From: Maea johnstoni | Lineage: Eukaryota > Annelida > Polychaeta > Spionida > Magelonidae | NCBI GenBank assembly: GCA_963942565.1 | Contig: OZ012700.1 | Span: 1,656,795-1,720,794, forward strand | Direction: 5' to 3' | DNA: 64,000 nt | Shown here: piece after piece, positions 11,388-22,548 of the stretch | Numbering within the stretch: position 1 is the first letter of the stretch | Layout: each line of letters begins with the position of its first letter | Program-made: the position numbers and the translations under genes | The notes under the pieces: model-generated | Told to the model about the DNA's origin: nothing | Seen by the model: only the letters and a program-made list of their open reading frames with translations | Database searches by the model: none

Positions 11388-14300
11388 ATGGCAGAACCAA
11401 ACCAAGACCCTGTTCCATCTACATCATCGGATGTAGTGGATGATGTAGTGCCAGCATCACAGTCATCATCATCATCAACATCATCCTCATCAAGACGACC
11501 GGCGCAGCTAGACCTGTCCAACTTTGGATTTTTCAAGAAGAAGGAGGGTGCCAAAGAGGAGGAAAGGAAAAAGAAGGTGCTGGAGAAGAATGCCAAGTAT
11601 GACAAGACCAACAGGAAAAGGAAGTTCCAGGATGTCTGGATTACAGAATATGCAGGACTTAGGTAATTGAAAAAATGAAAAAAATTATTAAAAGGAAGTT
11701 AACATGAAATCAAAATGGAAAGAATGAATGAAATGAAAATAATGAAAATATAAGTATGAAAATATAATAGAATAAAATCTTGAATAACTGCAATGAATTA
11801 AATCATGAAAATAAGGTAAATAATGAGGGGAAGGGGGGCAATAAAAAAAGTAGCACTGCTAAGGAGGGGCCATGCCCAATTTTTTTTCGGCATGACCCTC
11901 GGCTCCCTAGCATTGTACCTGTTATTACTGCCCCTCTTTAATTCAATTATTAAGCTGCAAGTCAGGGGAGGGGGTGGACCAATAAAAGAGGAGCACTGCT
12001 AAGGAGGGGTCATGCCCAACATTTTTTCGGCATGACCCTCGGCTCCCTAGCATTGTTCCTGTTATTACTGCCCCTCTTTTCCCCATATGTTTCTTTTTCA
12101 TGACCGGACATTAAATTTGTGTTTTTCACTGCATTTTTCAGGTATGATGAGGAAAGGGGAAAGATGTTCTGTGACCCATGCTGCAACCACCCAGATATTG
12201 CAGATCGCAAAAGCAAGCTTTTTGTGGGGTTTGACTCTTTTCGCGTTGGAGGATTGAGATCGCACTGGATCTCAGGGCCGCACACACAGTGTGTAGCAGC
12301 AGAAAACAGGGTACGTAGAAGATCTTATATGGATCCTGGTGTTACGATCATGGCCCAACATTTAAATTTAATGCATAGGGTTTTTCAACATTGTATTTGG
12401 TGCCTGCCATGCTTGGGAAGTTGCCCATATTTATCTTAGTGTCTTTTTACCTGATTAGGAGTATTAAACCAGCTGATTGCATTAGTATTGAGCCCAATTG
12501 CAGGACATGAGATTTTTCAATTTGCTTGAATTTGGCATTTTAAGTCCTCTAAAATTGTACTTTATATAGGACATTTCGACATAGTTGTATTTTCAACAAT
12601 CCTCGTCACTCGTCATGATTTTGAATTTACAACACTTTTTTTCTTTTAATTTCTGAATCAATATTTTCTGATTTCAGGTTGTTGAAGGTCCAATGGACAT
12701 TGTTGTGGACGTAGAGCAGAAGAGACACCTGGACGTTATAAGCTTGCTCTTCAACACAGTCTACTGCATTGTGGTGGAGTTTTCTTTTGCCAAATTCCCT
12801 ATCATGGTCAAGCTGCAAAAGAAGAATGGCTCAGACCTTCAGTTGTTGGAGTCCTACGCCACAGATCAAGCCTGCAGAAGGTATATATTTGCATCATTAT
12901 TATCGATCTAAATTCTTCTATCAATGTTTCTCTTTCAGTTATCTTCAAATGGTGATTACCAAGCTGTTTTGTATGAAAAAATATTTCACTGAAGGCGTAC
13001 TTGTCCGGAACGTCCAGAGGAATTCAAATTTGTTTTTTATGTTATTATATTAAAACTTTCAAGCCTATTTGCAACTTTTTTTCTTGGAAAGTATCACTTT
13101 TGTATAATTAAGGTCCTTTATTTAACTAGTATAATAATAATTGGTTATAACTGATACAGTAACACTTATTTTATTTTCCAGATTCATTCCCTACATTGCA
13201 GAGGTCATACGAGAGCAGGTAACAGCATCACTTGACAACGCGAACGTCATTACTGCTCTTTACGATGGTGCCACGGATGCTTCCATCTGCGAGGTGGAGA
13301 TCGTCTATGCAAGGGTAGTGGAGAGGGGCAACATTGCCGAGCACTTTGTGGGACTGGAGGACGTTGAACATGCCCAAGCCCAAGGTGTATTTGAAGCAGT
13401 GGACAGGGCAATGTCACAGCGCATCCAACTGGCAGATTGGAAAGACAAGCTCATCGGAGTTGGATCTGACGGAGCCAGAGTTAACATCGGCAGACGAGAT
13501 AGTGTTGCTACACGTATGCAGGAGGGGAGGCCTTATGTTGTGGTGGGACATTGTGTTACCCATCGCTTGGAATTGGGTGTTCTGGATGGAGTCAAGGCCA
13601 ATCGAAATCTACAGACTCTGACAGAAATGCTGCGCCTCATCCACAAACACTACCACTACAGTCCCAAGGCCTTGAGGGAGACATAGCAGAGACAATGAAT
13701 GAGAAAATCATTAAGCCCACCCGACTTCAGGGTACAAGATGGGTGCCGCACATGTCAAAGGCTGCAGCTGCACTTGCAAGGTGTTACAAGGTGATTTACA
13801 CCCACTTTGACCATGTGTCTCAAGCTGGACCAGGACAGGCGACAGCCGAGGTGAGGGGCCGAGCAACCAACCTTGCTAGAAAACTGAGGGATTTCAAAGT
13901 TCTTCGGTTTCTCCATTACCTGCTGGACCTACTGGAGATCCTTGCCAGACTGAGCCTTAATCTGCAGAAAATAGATGTGTCAACCATGGACTTCCTCGAC
14001 TACTTTGAAACATGTTCCCTAGAACTGGAAATCCTGAGGCAGCAATCAGGTGAACACCTCGAGGCATTTCTGAATGAGGTGCAGGTAGACAGCGATGAAG
14101 TCTCATACCAAGACGTTCAGCTTACTGGCTACGTACGTGACATGGACTACGCAGATCTCCAGGATGTCACAGCCAACGTATCTGCAAGGATACAAGGGAG
14201 ACTGGAAGATGCCAATGATGCCAGCAGACTTATCTTCACTAATGCCCGAGTTCTCGACACCAGGACCTGGCCGGGAAGTAGGGAAGACCTTGCAGTCTTT

Positions 14301-14912
14301 GGCAACAGAGAAATCCAGGTTTTGGCAGATCATTTTGGAGAACCGCTACAAAGAATTGGTTGCCAAGTGGACGAGCTACCACGGATTGCGGTTAAAGCCC
14401 ATGTTGGTAACATGATTTTGAACCAGCCAAGACCAAGACCAGAAGAGATGACCAAGCTCTCTAGTTTGTACCTGGTCCCAGAGAACAGGAGACGGTTCCA
14501 GAATTTCCTTCTCCTTATGGACATTGCACTCTCATTGCCTGTGTCTGCTTCCACTTGCGAAAGGGGTTTTTCTGCAGTCAAAAGAGTGAAAAGTGACTGG
14601 CGGTGCAACCTCACTACCAATATGCTCAACCACATTCTCATGATTACTCTAGAAGGCAGTTCTTTGGATGATTTTGTACCAGACCCGGCCATCCAGCGTT
14701 GGTGGCACCGCCGCCGCCGTCCAAACTTTGGAAATCCACAACCTAACAACCCTGACCAAGATCAAGCTCAAGAAGATGAACTTCTGCAGTACCTGATGGC
14801 CCAGGGCATGAGGCTATATAGGCGCATTGAGACCTGTCACCATCAGATAAATAGGAGACTCAGAGTGACAGTGTTTGCTTACCATACTACTCCAGTGGCT
14901 CTATACCACTAA
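11388..14912 (+). CDS. hAT-family transposase, four exons, one apparent frameshift
   Basis: Exons whose borders and phases all fit: 11388-11662, 12142-12310, 12678-12880 and 13182-14912, each intron GT...AG. Exon 1 encodes a Ser-rich start and a Lys/Arg-rich segment. Exon 2 encodes a TTF/BED-like finger (YDEERGKMFCDPCCNHPDI). Exon 4 carries the RNase H-like catalytic core (ALYDGATDAS, IGVGSDGARVN, the CVTHRLEL signature) and the C-terminal hAT dimerisation region (SASTCERGFSAVKRVKSDW). The frame changes once near 13670-13690, between SPKALRE and MNEKIIKPTRLQGTRW, so the copy looks inactive or carries a sequence error. Family knowledge: hAT transposases cut and paste DNA with 8-bp target duplications. 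Overall length is near normal for this group. Confidence 0.85.
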
Positions 14913-14932
14913 ACTACATGCATGTAGCAGTA

Positions 14933-15585
14933 TTAAAAATTGGGCAGCACTCCAGTGTGTCCAGCAGGCATCTCATTCATGAGAATGAGATCCTGTTGGT
15001 TTTTTGTATCAAATTTAAAAATTGGGCAGCACTCCGGTGTGTCCAGCAGGCATCTCATTCATGAGAACGAGATCCTGTTGGTTTTTTGTATCAAATTTAA
15101 AAAATGGGCAGCACTCCAGTGTGTCCAGCAGGCATCTCATTCATGAGAATGAGATCCTGTTGGTTTTTCGTATCAAATTTAAAAATTGGGCAGCACTCCG
15201 GTGTGTCCAGCAGGCATCTCATTCATGAGAACGAGATCCTGTTGGTTTTTTGTATCAAATTTAAAAATTGGGCAGCACTCCGGTGTGTCCAGCAGGCATC
15301 TCATTCATGAGAACGAGATCCTGTTGGTTTTTTGTATCAAATTTAAAAATTGGGCAGCACTCCGGTGTGTCCAGCAGGCATCTCATTCATGAGAACGAGA
15401 TCCTGTTGGTTTTTTGTATCAAATTTAAAAATTGGGCAGCACTCCGGTGTGTCCAGCAGGCATCTCATTCATGAGAACGAGATCCTGTTGGTTTTTTGTA
15501 TCAAATTTAAAAATTGGGCAGCACTCCGGTGTGGCCAGCAGGCATCTCCCATTTGTAAGAACGAGATCCTGTTGTTTGTTGTTTT
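14933..15585. repeat. 82-bp minisatellite, eight units, each with a small hairpin
   Basis: Units start at about 14940, 15022, 15104, 15186, 15268, 15350, 15432 and 15514, an exact 82-bp spacing, and differ at only a few sites (for example CCAGTG/CCGGTG and GAATGAGAT/GAACGAGAT). Each unit contains ATCTCATTC, a 4-base loop, then GAATGAGAT or GAACGAGAT, an inverted repeat. The last unit is diverged. Since 82 is not divisible by 3, the short frames over it are not a protein repeat. It lies in the 3' part of the hAT element. Confidence 0.95.
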
Positions 15586-15673
15586 TTAAAGTTAAAGTGG
15601 GGAAGAAACTAAATATAAAAGTGTTGAAAACTCTATTTGAAGATGGAGGGGAGTGACTGCAATACTGACAGAA

Positions 15674-15701
15674 AAAGCTGCATGAAGAATGATGCAGCTT
15701 T
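15674..15701. other. Perfect 10-bp stem hairpin in the hAT 3' region
   Basis: AAAGCTGCAT (15674-15683), an 8-base loop, then ATGCAGCTTT (15692-15701). It follows the minisatellite. Function unknown; it could be a transposase-related structure or chance. Confidence 0.6.
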
Positions 15702-15849
15702 ATTTGATAAACTATGCTGTGGTCACTCTGGTCAGCTAGTTTTTAGGATAATGTTGTTCAACTTGTGCCAATAAAAAATTAACAAATTTTGATGGTTGTT
15801 GTAAAACTGAAGGTTTTGATGGTCAAATTCTACCCCCGGTCCTACTTGT

Positions 15850-16085
15850 AGTACGTTTTTAAAGAACTTATTCAATCAATAATATTATAATCATTTTTGA
15901 TTGGGGGAGAGGGACATATTGATGGTATATAGACAGTAGAGGTGGGAGTGCAATAGGTAGAAAGAAGGTATGCCATAAGGCGCTGCTTGTAAGAAGTGGT
16001 ACTAAAATTAGTGCCATAGCCCCCATGGGAGTCGAACCCACCACCAACTAACATGCCACATGCATCCCACATCTACTTTTTATTA
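15850..16085 (-). mobile_element. tRNA-derived SINE-like element
   Basis: On the minus strand the head (about 16080-16010) shows a tRNA-like GTTAGTTGGTGG segment and a B-box GGTTCGACTCC. It is followed by a non-tRNA body that runs to an A/T-rich end near 15850. It does not fold into a full tRNA, so it is a SINE head rather than a gene. Confidence 0.5.
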
Positions 16086-16430
16086 TTTCTATGCCCAAAA
16101 AGCACCAAAGCCAAATAAAAAGAGGGTGTTGGGTCAAAAGCTACTACAACTAGGTACGAAGTGTTAAGTGGGTGAGGACAAGCATTAGGAAAAGTACTAC
16201 GTCACTACAAGACAGGGAAAGGGAAGTGAGAGTGCAAACAACCAGTACCTCAAAAGAAATAAGTGTACACTGTGTAGATCAGAAGGTTAATATTAAGTTT
16301 ATTGCATCAGATTGAAGTATTTTGTACTTAGCGGTAGGGCTAGTAGAGCTAGCGGTAGGGTTAGTAGATTCCAGGTGCTACTAGCCCTACCGGACTAGTA
16401 GCATTTTAAGGTTACTGTCTGAGCCTGCAG

Positions 16431-16829
16431 GACCATCATGGTAAGTATTACAATACTTGCAAATGTATGGCAGGGATTGAGTTAACATTAGTCAGTGTCG
16501 CCCCTTACCTTGGGTCTTGACAAGTGAAGTCAACAACCAGGCACTCGTCTGTATCAATTACAATTTACCCCGGCAAGTCTCTTCTATCTGTAATCTAGAA
16601 TGGGATAAATAATTCCAGTGTGTGCATTGTGTTGTAGCCCCTAGCTTTGAGAACGGGGCAGATGTCTGGTTTGTCCATTTAAGGGGTAAATCTGCCGATC
16701 TGAATATTCCAAAAAGTAGTTTGAATATCTGTCGGCAGATGGCGTTTTTCTAGATGGTTCACAGGCAAATATTACGATTCACTATTATGGAAAAATGGAT
16801 CGATCCGGTAAATTTAATGTCGCTCGAAC
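16431..16829. other. Right border of the hAT-bearing block, no gene
   Basis: No coding signal. It contains the 21-bp inverted word at 16547-16567. Confidence 0.35.
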
Positions 16830-17400
16830 TTTAGAGTAAATGTTCCACGCTAAATTGGAGCTGATGTGAACTCCCAAGTATGCTGCAGAGTTCACACACT
16901 TGAGTACTTCCCCTTTTAGTTTGTAGTCAGTTTCTATGGTTTTAAGCTTACGGGTGAGGTGCAAAGTATTGCACTTGCTTGGGTTGAACTAAATGCCCTA
17001 CAGCAATCCCTTTCATGTAAGTTGTCGATGTCTGTCTAGAGGAATGCACAGTCATTGACAGTGACAATTTCTCCCTAGATTATGCTATCATCTGCAAATG
17101 ATCGAAAGCTGGACTCAATACACTCAGGCATATCATTAATGAATACCAGGAAGAGCATTGGCCCCAAGACTGAGCCCTAAGGCACTCCAGATGACACCAG
17201 AGCAACTTCTGATGTATTGTCATTGACGACTACTCGCTGAGGGCTGTCGGCCAGGAATGATCTGATCCAGGACAGGGTCTGACCTTGAATACCTTAATAG
17301 CTGAGCTTGTGGAGGAGCTTATTGTGGGGGACAACATCAAAAGCCTTGCTGAAGTCCAAGATCGCCAGCTCTATTTGCGATCCGTTGGCTAGGTTCCGAG
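16830..17400 (-). mobile_element. CR1/L2-type LINE remnant, reverse transcriptase core
   Basis: Minus-strand translation gives a clear RT: LDFSKAFDVVPHNKLLHKL, then LSWIRSFLADSPQRVVVND, then SGVP followed by GSVLGPMLFLVFINDMPE (one CAG-to-TAG stop between), then FADDS, then CNTLHLTRKLKTIETDY and LKCVNSAAYLGVHISSNLAW near 16850. It has at least two in-frame stops and is inactive. The next expected part (VQKVTAKANRTLGF...) is found at 10550 and below. Confidence 0.8.
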
Positions 17401-18189
17401 ATGAGAGCAGACACACACTTGTGCCAACTTGCCTCTCTCGGCTTATCAGTGTTAATTTCAATCTTCCCTCCAATAAACTCTTTTAATTCTTGAATGTTCG
17501 TAAAAAGGTATATTCCTTTTGCATGTACCTAAATTTGAACAGCAAGCAAGATTTTAGAGTATACATTTTTTCAACTATATATTTGTTTATATGAATTTAT
17601 AATATCCATAAAAGAATTAAATACATACATAAATGTGTACTAAGTTCAATATTGCCTCTCCATACATTTAGGAGAGAATTGTAAACTGCCCATTTAGATA
17701 TTTGAAATATGCACTGAGCAATTCAATACGTCATTGTGAAAGTAGATTAAACACCCAACCAGAGGCCAAGGCTGTTGTGAAAAAATGTGTGTGCAACTCT
17801 CTCTGGTCTGAGTAAGCAGACTTTGAACTCATGAGACTCAAGATGTTGTTGAACTTTGATCATATAAAGTATTCAGTTTCACATTGCAAATGGAACTTGT
17901 ATAGTGTTAATCATTGGATTGATAAGTTTATTCGGTTTTGTAGTCGCACTGTGTTAATACGGACGATTAATACAAGATCAATATTAAAGGTTCTGACTCT
18001 TCTACTCCTCTCAGACAAAAGGGGTGTATATGTTTTAAACTGACTCTAAGTTGAGATGATCGAGAAATAGGTATCATCACAAAATTTTCGGCCTTTATTT
18101 TTCTAGACAATTCTTCAGTAGATGGCTGGCCAGTGATCATAACTCATATGTAATCTTTTGTTTTCATATCCATACTTAGGGGCCTACCG
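17401..18189. other. Upstream region of the first DCXR-like gene, no separate gene
   Basis: AT-rich and non-coding. Parts of 17700-17860 resemble the region before the third reductase copy (27170-27420), for example TGCAACTCT...AAGCA, showing that the duplicated unit extends well upstream of the coding sequence. Confidence 0.4.
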
Positions 18190-18316
18190 TGGATAGCCTA
18201 CAGTGCCAGCACCTTGATTTCCACTACAATCATTTGCTGTTAAACATCCAAAGTGTATGCTGCTGATAAGGTGTAACTCGTTAGACCACTCTTGCGTTTG
18301 CAATTATATTTCTAAA
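18190..18316 (+). promoter_or_regulatory. Conserved 5' flank of the DCXR-like genes
   Basis: About 130 bp directly before the ATG is well conserved in the flank of copy 2 (about 21640-21780) and in part in copy 3 (about 27395-27473). A shared core is ATCATT followed by GTTAAACAT, then AGACCA...CTTGCG and CAATTAT...TTCTA just before ATG. It is probably promoter and 5' untranslated sequence. No clear TATA box at a fixed distance. Confidence 0.45.
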
Positions 18317-19063
18317 ATGGATATCCGTTTTGATGGCAAGAGGGCCTTGGTGACTGGAGCAGGAAAGGGGATTGGTAGAGCACTCGCTAAAGCCCTGATG
18401 AAAGGGGGCGCTGACACATATGCTCTCAGCCGCACACAGTCAGATTTGGACAGTCTTGAAAAGGAGGTACCTGGAATCAAAACAGTGTGCTGTGATATCT
18501 CAGACTGGGACCTCACAAAGTCCGTATTGCAAGACATAATCAAAGAAGCTCCTATAGAACTTCTTGTAAACAATGCAGCAATTTCAATAATGGAGGCTGT
18601 AGGATCAGTTACAGAGGAGGTGGCTATGGAGACAATGATGACTAACTTGTTAGCTTCGATGAATATTTCCCAAGAAGTTGTTCAAGGGTTGAAGATTGCA
18701 GGCAAAGAGGGATCCATTGTTAATATGTCAAGTGTTGCCAGCTTGATTGCCTATCCAGCCGTAGGATTGTGTGCATATTCTGCGTCAAAAGGTGGAATAG
18801 ATGCAATGACAAGGGTTATGGCAATGGAACAAGGGCCTCACAAGGTCAGGGTTAATTCTGTAAATCTAACAACAGTGTGGACTGAAATGGCAAAGAGAGT
18901 ACTTGATCTGTCCATAGTGGAAAAAGTGTTGAGTATGGCTTCTGTGGGAAGGTTGGCTGAAGTTGAAGATATTGTGAATGCTACACTTTTTCTACTGAGT
19001 GACAAAGCAGCCATGATTACTGGAGTGTCACTGCCTGTAGATGGGGGACTGACAGCTTGTTAG
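18317..19063 (+). CDS. DCXR: L-xylulose/dicarbonyl reductase-like SDR, copy 1
   Basis: A 248-residue single-exon short-chain dehydrogenase. An upstream in-frame ATG exists, but the start MDIRFDGKRALVTG is chosen because it matches the other two copies and the family. Visible: NADP-binding TGAGKGIG (13-20), SRTQSDLDSL as in DCXR, NNAA (85-88), a likely catalytic tetrad N110-S139-Y154-K158 (YSASK), and a C-terminal VDGGLTAC that resembles the VEGGFWAC of vertebrate DCXR. Family role: NADPH-dependent reduction of L-xylulose and alpha-dicarbonyls in the cytosol. Odd: the usual NPT after the substrate loop is NLT here, and ELGP is EQGP, so this copy may have altered activity. No introns, unlike vertebrate DCXR. 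First of three tandem copies. Confidence 0.85.
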   Translation: MDIRFDGKRALVTGAGKGIGRALAKALMKGGADTYALSRTQSDLDSLEKEVPGIKTVCCDISDWDLTKSVLQDIIKEAPIELLVNNAAISIMEAVGSVTEEVAMETMMTNLLASMNISQEVVQGLKIAGKEGSIVNMSSVASLIAYPAVGLCAYSASKGGIDAMTRVMAMEQGPHKVRVNSVNLTTVWTEMAKRVLDLSIVEKVLSMASVGRLAEVEDIVNATLFLLSDKAAMITGVSLPVDGGLTAC

Positions 19064-21639
19064 TATCATAAACTTGCCCACTGGCAATATAAACATACCT
19101 TGGTAAATTCATTTCTTGCAACAAATACCAGCTATATGAGTGGTAATTGAAATGCTATTGTAACCTTGCACTGAGTACTATGTAAGCGTTAATGTGCATC
19201 AGATATTTGAATTTTTTTGGTAGAATAGAAAAGCATTTCTAACTAAAGATTGAGGGCCAGTGGCACATATAGAAGAAAACTCCTAAGATATGTATTGTAA
19301 GTCAATATGACTCCTCTAATTGTATAGTTTACAAATATGCAACTTTATAAAATTCATCTTGAGCACTAGCCGTTATGAAAACATAGGATGTCAATTTTTA
19401 TAAAGTGTTCAACATAGTAAGATTTTAAAGTATAATTGAGAACAATTTCAATAATGTGTATTTAGATCACGCATTTCCTGTGTGTATCTAATACACCCAA
19501 GGACAGGTATAGAATATATTTCTCATGACAAATGCATTTTTTCGCTATGTACTCATGTTATAAATGGGTTTTATATTGATAACTGAAATGTTTATCATCT
19601 GTAGGACAAGGCTTTCGAAGTTCAGTTCAGAAGATCAGATGGCAAAGTCTCTAACTGAAAAATATCCCTTTCTTTGCTAATTTGCTAACATTCTAATACG
19701 TTCATGTTGAATGCATAAATAAAACGCCAAATCAAACGAATCATAGTAATAAAATAGTAGTTTGGAGTTTGACAAACCATGTAAAAGAAGATAAATGCAT
19801 TCAATCGACATCATTTCAATAACTAAAATGTCGTGCTTAGTATAAAACGTTCTTCTCCTTGTCTGGCTATGATGATGTGTGTACTGAGAACTTAATATAC
19901 AATCAGAATGCCAGTCCTAACAATAACCTTATTATTTTGAGATTTTTTGTGTTTTCTCTGTGCTCATTGTAAATCTATCTTTCTAAATCAATTAATAGCT
20001 TTTCTCTTTAGAGTATTCAATACCGTCTGCCAATTAAATGCAATTTGATAATCATTTTTTTCTGTGAGAATATCTGTGTAAAGTCAGGCTACGTAGCTGT
20101 GATGTGAGGGGCAATCATGTGATACAGAGGAAGTCTGACACGTTTTACCACCCTTTTCAAAATGTTGATCTTTTTGCTAACACTTACTTTTCTTTGGTTT
20201 TGCTTATGGTTATTCCAGAAAAGGGGGATGGCAAAACACACAGATTTTTAGTCTCCCCATGATACAACCAGAATGCCAGTCCAAGCCACGAGGTTATCCT
20301 TTTCAGATTTTTTTATAGTTTCCTTCTGAAAAATAATTATATTAGTCTATCTTTTTAAATCAAATAATAGTTTCTCTTTAGATTTTTTTGATACTTTCAG
20401 GCAACTATATTCAATTCAATTTCTATTTATATTCTCTATGAGAAGTTCCGTGTACAGCCAGGCTACTAGGTTTTCTATATGTGGACCTTTTCTTTCTTTT
20501 CCAGGTAAACTTAGCTCTCATATTTACACGAACACTACATTGCTTTTGCTCGCTACTCATATTCCTCATATTTCTGAAATCCGTTATATCTTTATCCATT
20601 CCCGTTGAGACAGGGATCCATGCAACTGCCTCCCTATGGCGCACAGATCCATTCCTATACTGTATTGCCTAACCTTCGCACTCTGTTGCGCCCGGAGCCA
20701 CTATATCTTCATACTACTTTCCATTCCTTTCATCTCCCCTCCTATCAACTTGCATCGAACTTTCTCTGGATCTTTGACCTACTTTCCATATGTACATGAT
20801 TTAAGAATTGACGCCACAGCATCATCAAAAAAGGTAATCATAGTCAGTACAAAAAAGGCCTTGATCCACGTTCACAGTAAACTTGTCAAGTACCACTCAT
20901 TCGGATGTCATATTGCTTTGATTTATGTTCACTTACCCAGTCGGTTTCTAGACTGCACGTACGGCGTGACAACTTTGAACATACATTATCGACTAGAGGG
21001 GTAGTTGAAGACTATTTGAAGAGGTACAGTACAGACATTTAGTTCCAGCACCAGTCGACCACCGGACGTCTGCTAAAGCCTGGTTGTACAAACACTCATT
21101 GATAACATGTCAAAAGAAAGTCTAAGCACATCAATGACCCACGTAACTTGCAAAGCTTCGTTCAGCTTTGAGGTAATCCATGCCAAGATAACTGAGTGGC
21201 AATCAAGTGTGTGGCTGTGTATCATGCCAGGGTTACCAACGCATTTAGTGCAGAAATTAAATGCCGGCACTGTGTTGTTATACCGAATATGATTTGGATT
21301 TGGAATTTCGATTTTCGTTTCCTTTTATGCCATATCATGCTAATTTATAACTAGCCAGTTGCAAGGGATGGGGAAAACAACAATATCCAGCGAAATCCAC
21401 CGACTGACCCAAGGTCACTGCCATAATTCTCAAACACCCCAGCTGAAATTTTGCAAGTTCTGAAAAAGGCTGCCCCTTTCAAACAAAGGGGGTGGGGGGC
21501 GGTATGTGTTTTAAACTGACTCAGGTTGGCTGATCAAGGAACATCACAATATATTTCGGCCATTGAAGTCACTTGGACGAGGTTCATGTCCAGTGATCAT
21601 TACTCATGTGTAATCTTTTCTTTTCATATCTATACTTAA
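19064..21639. other. Intergenic region between DCXR-like copies 1 and 2, with repeats
   Basis: No gene seen. It holds a diverged direct repeat, about 19905-20110 versus 20265-20470 (both start near CAGAATGCCAGTCC and end near CAGGCTAC), and a block at about 20750-21040 duplicated at about 23800-24090. A polyadenylation-type AATAAA lies near 19721. The 19730-19830 stretch is also found after copy 3 (28970-29066). Confidence 0.6.
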
Positions 21640-21780
21640 GGGCCTACCATGTATAGCCAACATTGCCAGCACCTAGATGTCTGGACAACTTAATCATTCG
21701 CTGTTAAACATTCCTGAGCACGCAGCTGATATGGTGTAACTAGTTAGACCATTCTTGCGTTTTACAATTATCATTCTAAA

Positions 21781-22548
21781 ATGGATGTCTGTTTTGATGG
21801 CAAGAGAGCCTTGGTGACGGGAGCAGGAAAGGGTATTGGTAGAGCACTCGCTGAAGCCCTGATGAAAGGGGGCGCTGACACATATGCTCTCAGCCGCACT
21901 CAGTCTGATTTGGACAGTCTAGAAAAAGAGGTGCCTGGAATCAAAACAGTGTGCTGTGATATCTCTGACTGGGACCTAACAAATTCTGTCCTGCAAGACA
22001 TAATCACAGTAAGGCCTATAGATATGCTCGTAAACAATGCAGCAATTTCAATATTGGAGGCTGTGGGAACAATTACAAAGGAGGCAGCTTTGGAGACAAT
22101 CAGGACCAATATGTTAGCTTCGATGAATATTTCCCAAGAAGTTGCACAAGGGTTGAAAATTACAGGCAAAAAGGGATCCATTGTTAACATGTCAAGTGTT
22201 GCAGCATTGATTGCATTTCCAGGTGTAGGATTGTGTGCATACTCTGCGGCAAAAGGTGGAATAGATGCAATGACAAGGGTTATGGCAATGGAACTAGGGC
22301 CTAACAGGATCAGAGTTAATTCCATCAATCCAACAGCGGTTTGGACCAAAAGTGCAGAAAGAAATCTAAAAGATCTTTCCACGTTGGACAAAATACTTGA
22401 TATGTCTCATCTGGGAAGGTTGGCTGAAGTTGAAGATATTGTGAATGCTACACTTTTCCTACTGAGTGACAAAGCAGCCATGATCACAGGAGTGACACTC
22501 CCCGTAGATGGGGGACTGACAGCTTGTTTGTTTCGTAACCTGACTTAA
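21781..22548 (+). CDS. DCXR: L-xylulose/dicarbonyl reductase-like SDR, copy 2
   Basis: A 255-residue single-exon SDR, closely similar to copy 1. It has the TGAGKGIG cofactor motif, NNAA, SSVAALIAF before a YSAAK active-site Tyr/Lys, the normal INPTAVWT and VDGGLTAC. The stop codon that ends copies 1 and 3 directly after TAC is a TTG here, so the protein runs on for seven residues (LFRNLT and the preceding Leu context) to the next TAA. That tail follows the usual conserved C-terminus and may affect tetramer packing, where DCXR C-termini are buried (inference). The 5' flank is conserved with copy 1, indicating DNA-level tandem duplication of about 3.4 kb. Confidence 0.85.
   Translation: MDVCFDGKRALVTGAGKGIGRALAEALMKGGADTYALSRTQSDLDSLEKEVPGIKTVCCDISDWDLTNSVLQDIITVRPIDMLVNNAAISILEAVGTITKEAALETIRTNMLASMNISQEVAQGLKITGKKGSIVNMSSVAALIAFPGVGLCAYSAAKGGIDAMTRVMAMELGPNRIRVNSINPTAVWTKSAERNLKDLSTLDKILDMSHLGRLAEVEDIVNATLFLLSDKAAMITGVTLPVDGGLTACLFRNLT

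Larger units (their letters stand above)
10973..16430 (+). mobile_element. hAT transposon, ZNF862/KIAA1586-like group, with intron-bearing transposase
   Basis: The transposase gene (11388-14912) is flanked by inverted subterminal sequence: ACTAGTCTGGGCTAGTA at 10999-11015 and, inverted, TACTAGCCCTACCGGACTAG at about 16379-16398. Candidate ends starting CAG lie at about 10973 and 16430, but no convincing 8-bp target duplication is visible, so the exact ends are uncertain. Inside, after the transposase, sit the 82-bp minisatellite, a perfect hairpin and a SINE. The element lies between two pieces of a LINE. Confidence 0.7.

Noticed and set aside
13305-13621. Short frames inside the hAT exon 4 in other frames or on the minus strand
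   Set aside because: Shadows of the transposase frame, which alone has the catalytic motifs.
14933-15585. CRISPR-like appearance of regular repeats
   Set aside because: The whole 82-bp unit is repeated with no variable spacers, in a eukaryotic context: a tandem minisatellite.
14940-15656. A series of 68-79 aa frames MGSTPVCPAGISF...
   Set aside because: Produced by the 82-bp minisatellite. The unit is not a multiple of three and each frame just starts anew in the next unit.
17831-18043. 70-aa frame upstream of reductase copy 1
   Set aside because: Not conserved before the other copies; a chance frame.
21900-22391. 163-aa minus-strand frame
   Set aside because: Antisense shadow of reductase copy 2; similar shadows lie under copies 1 and 3.
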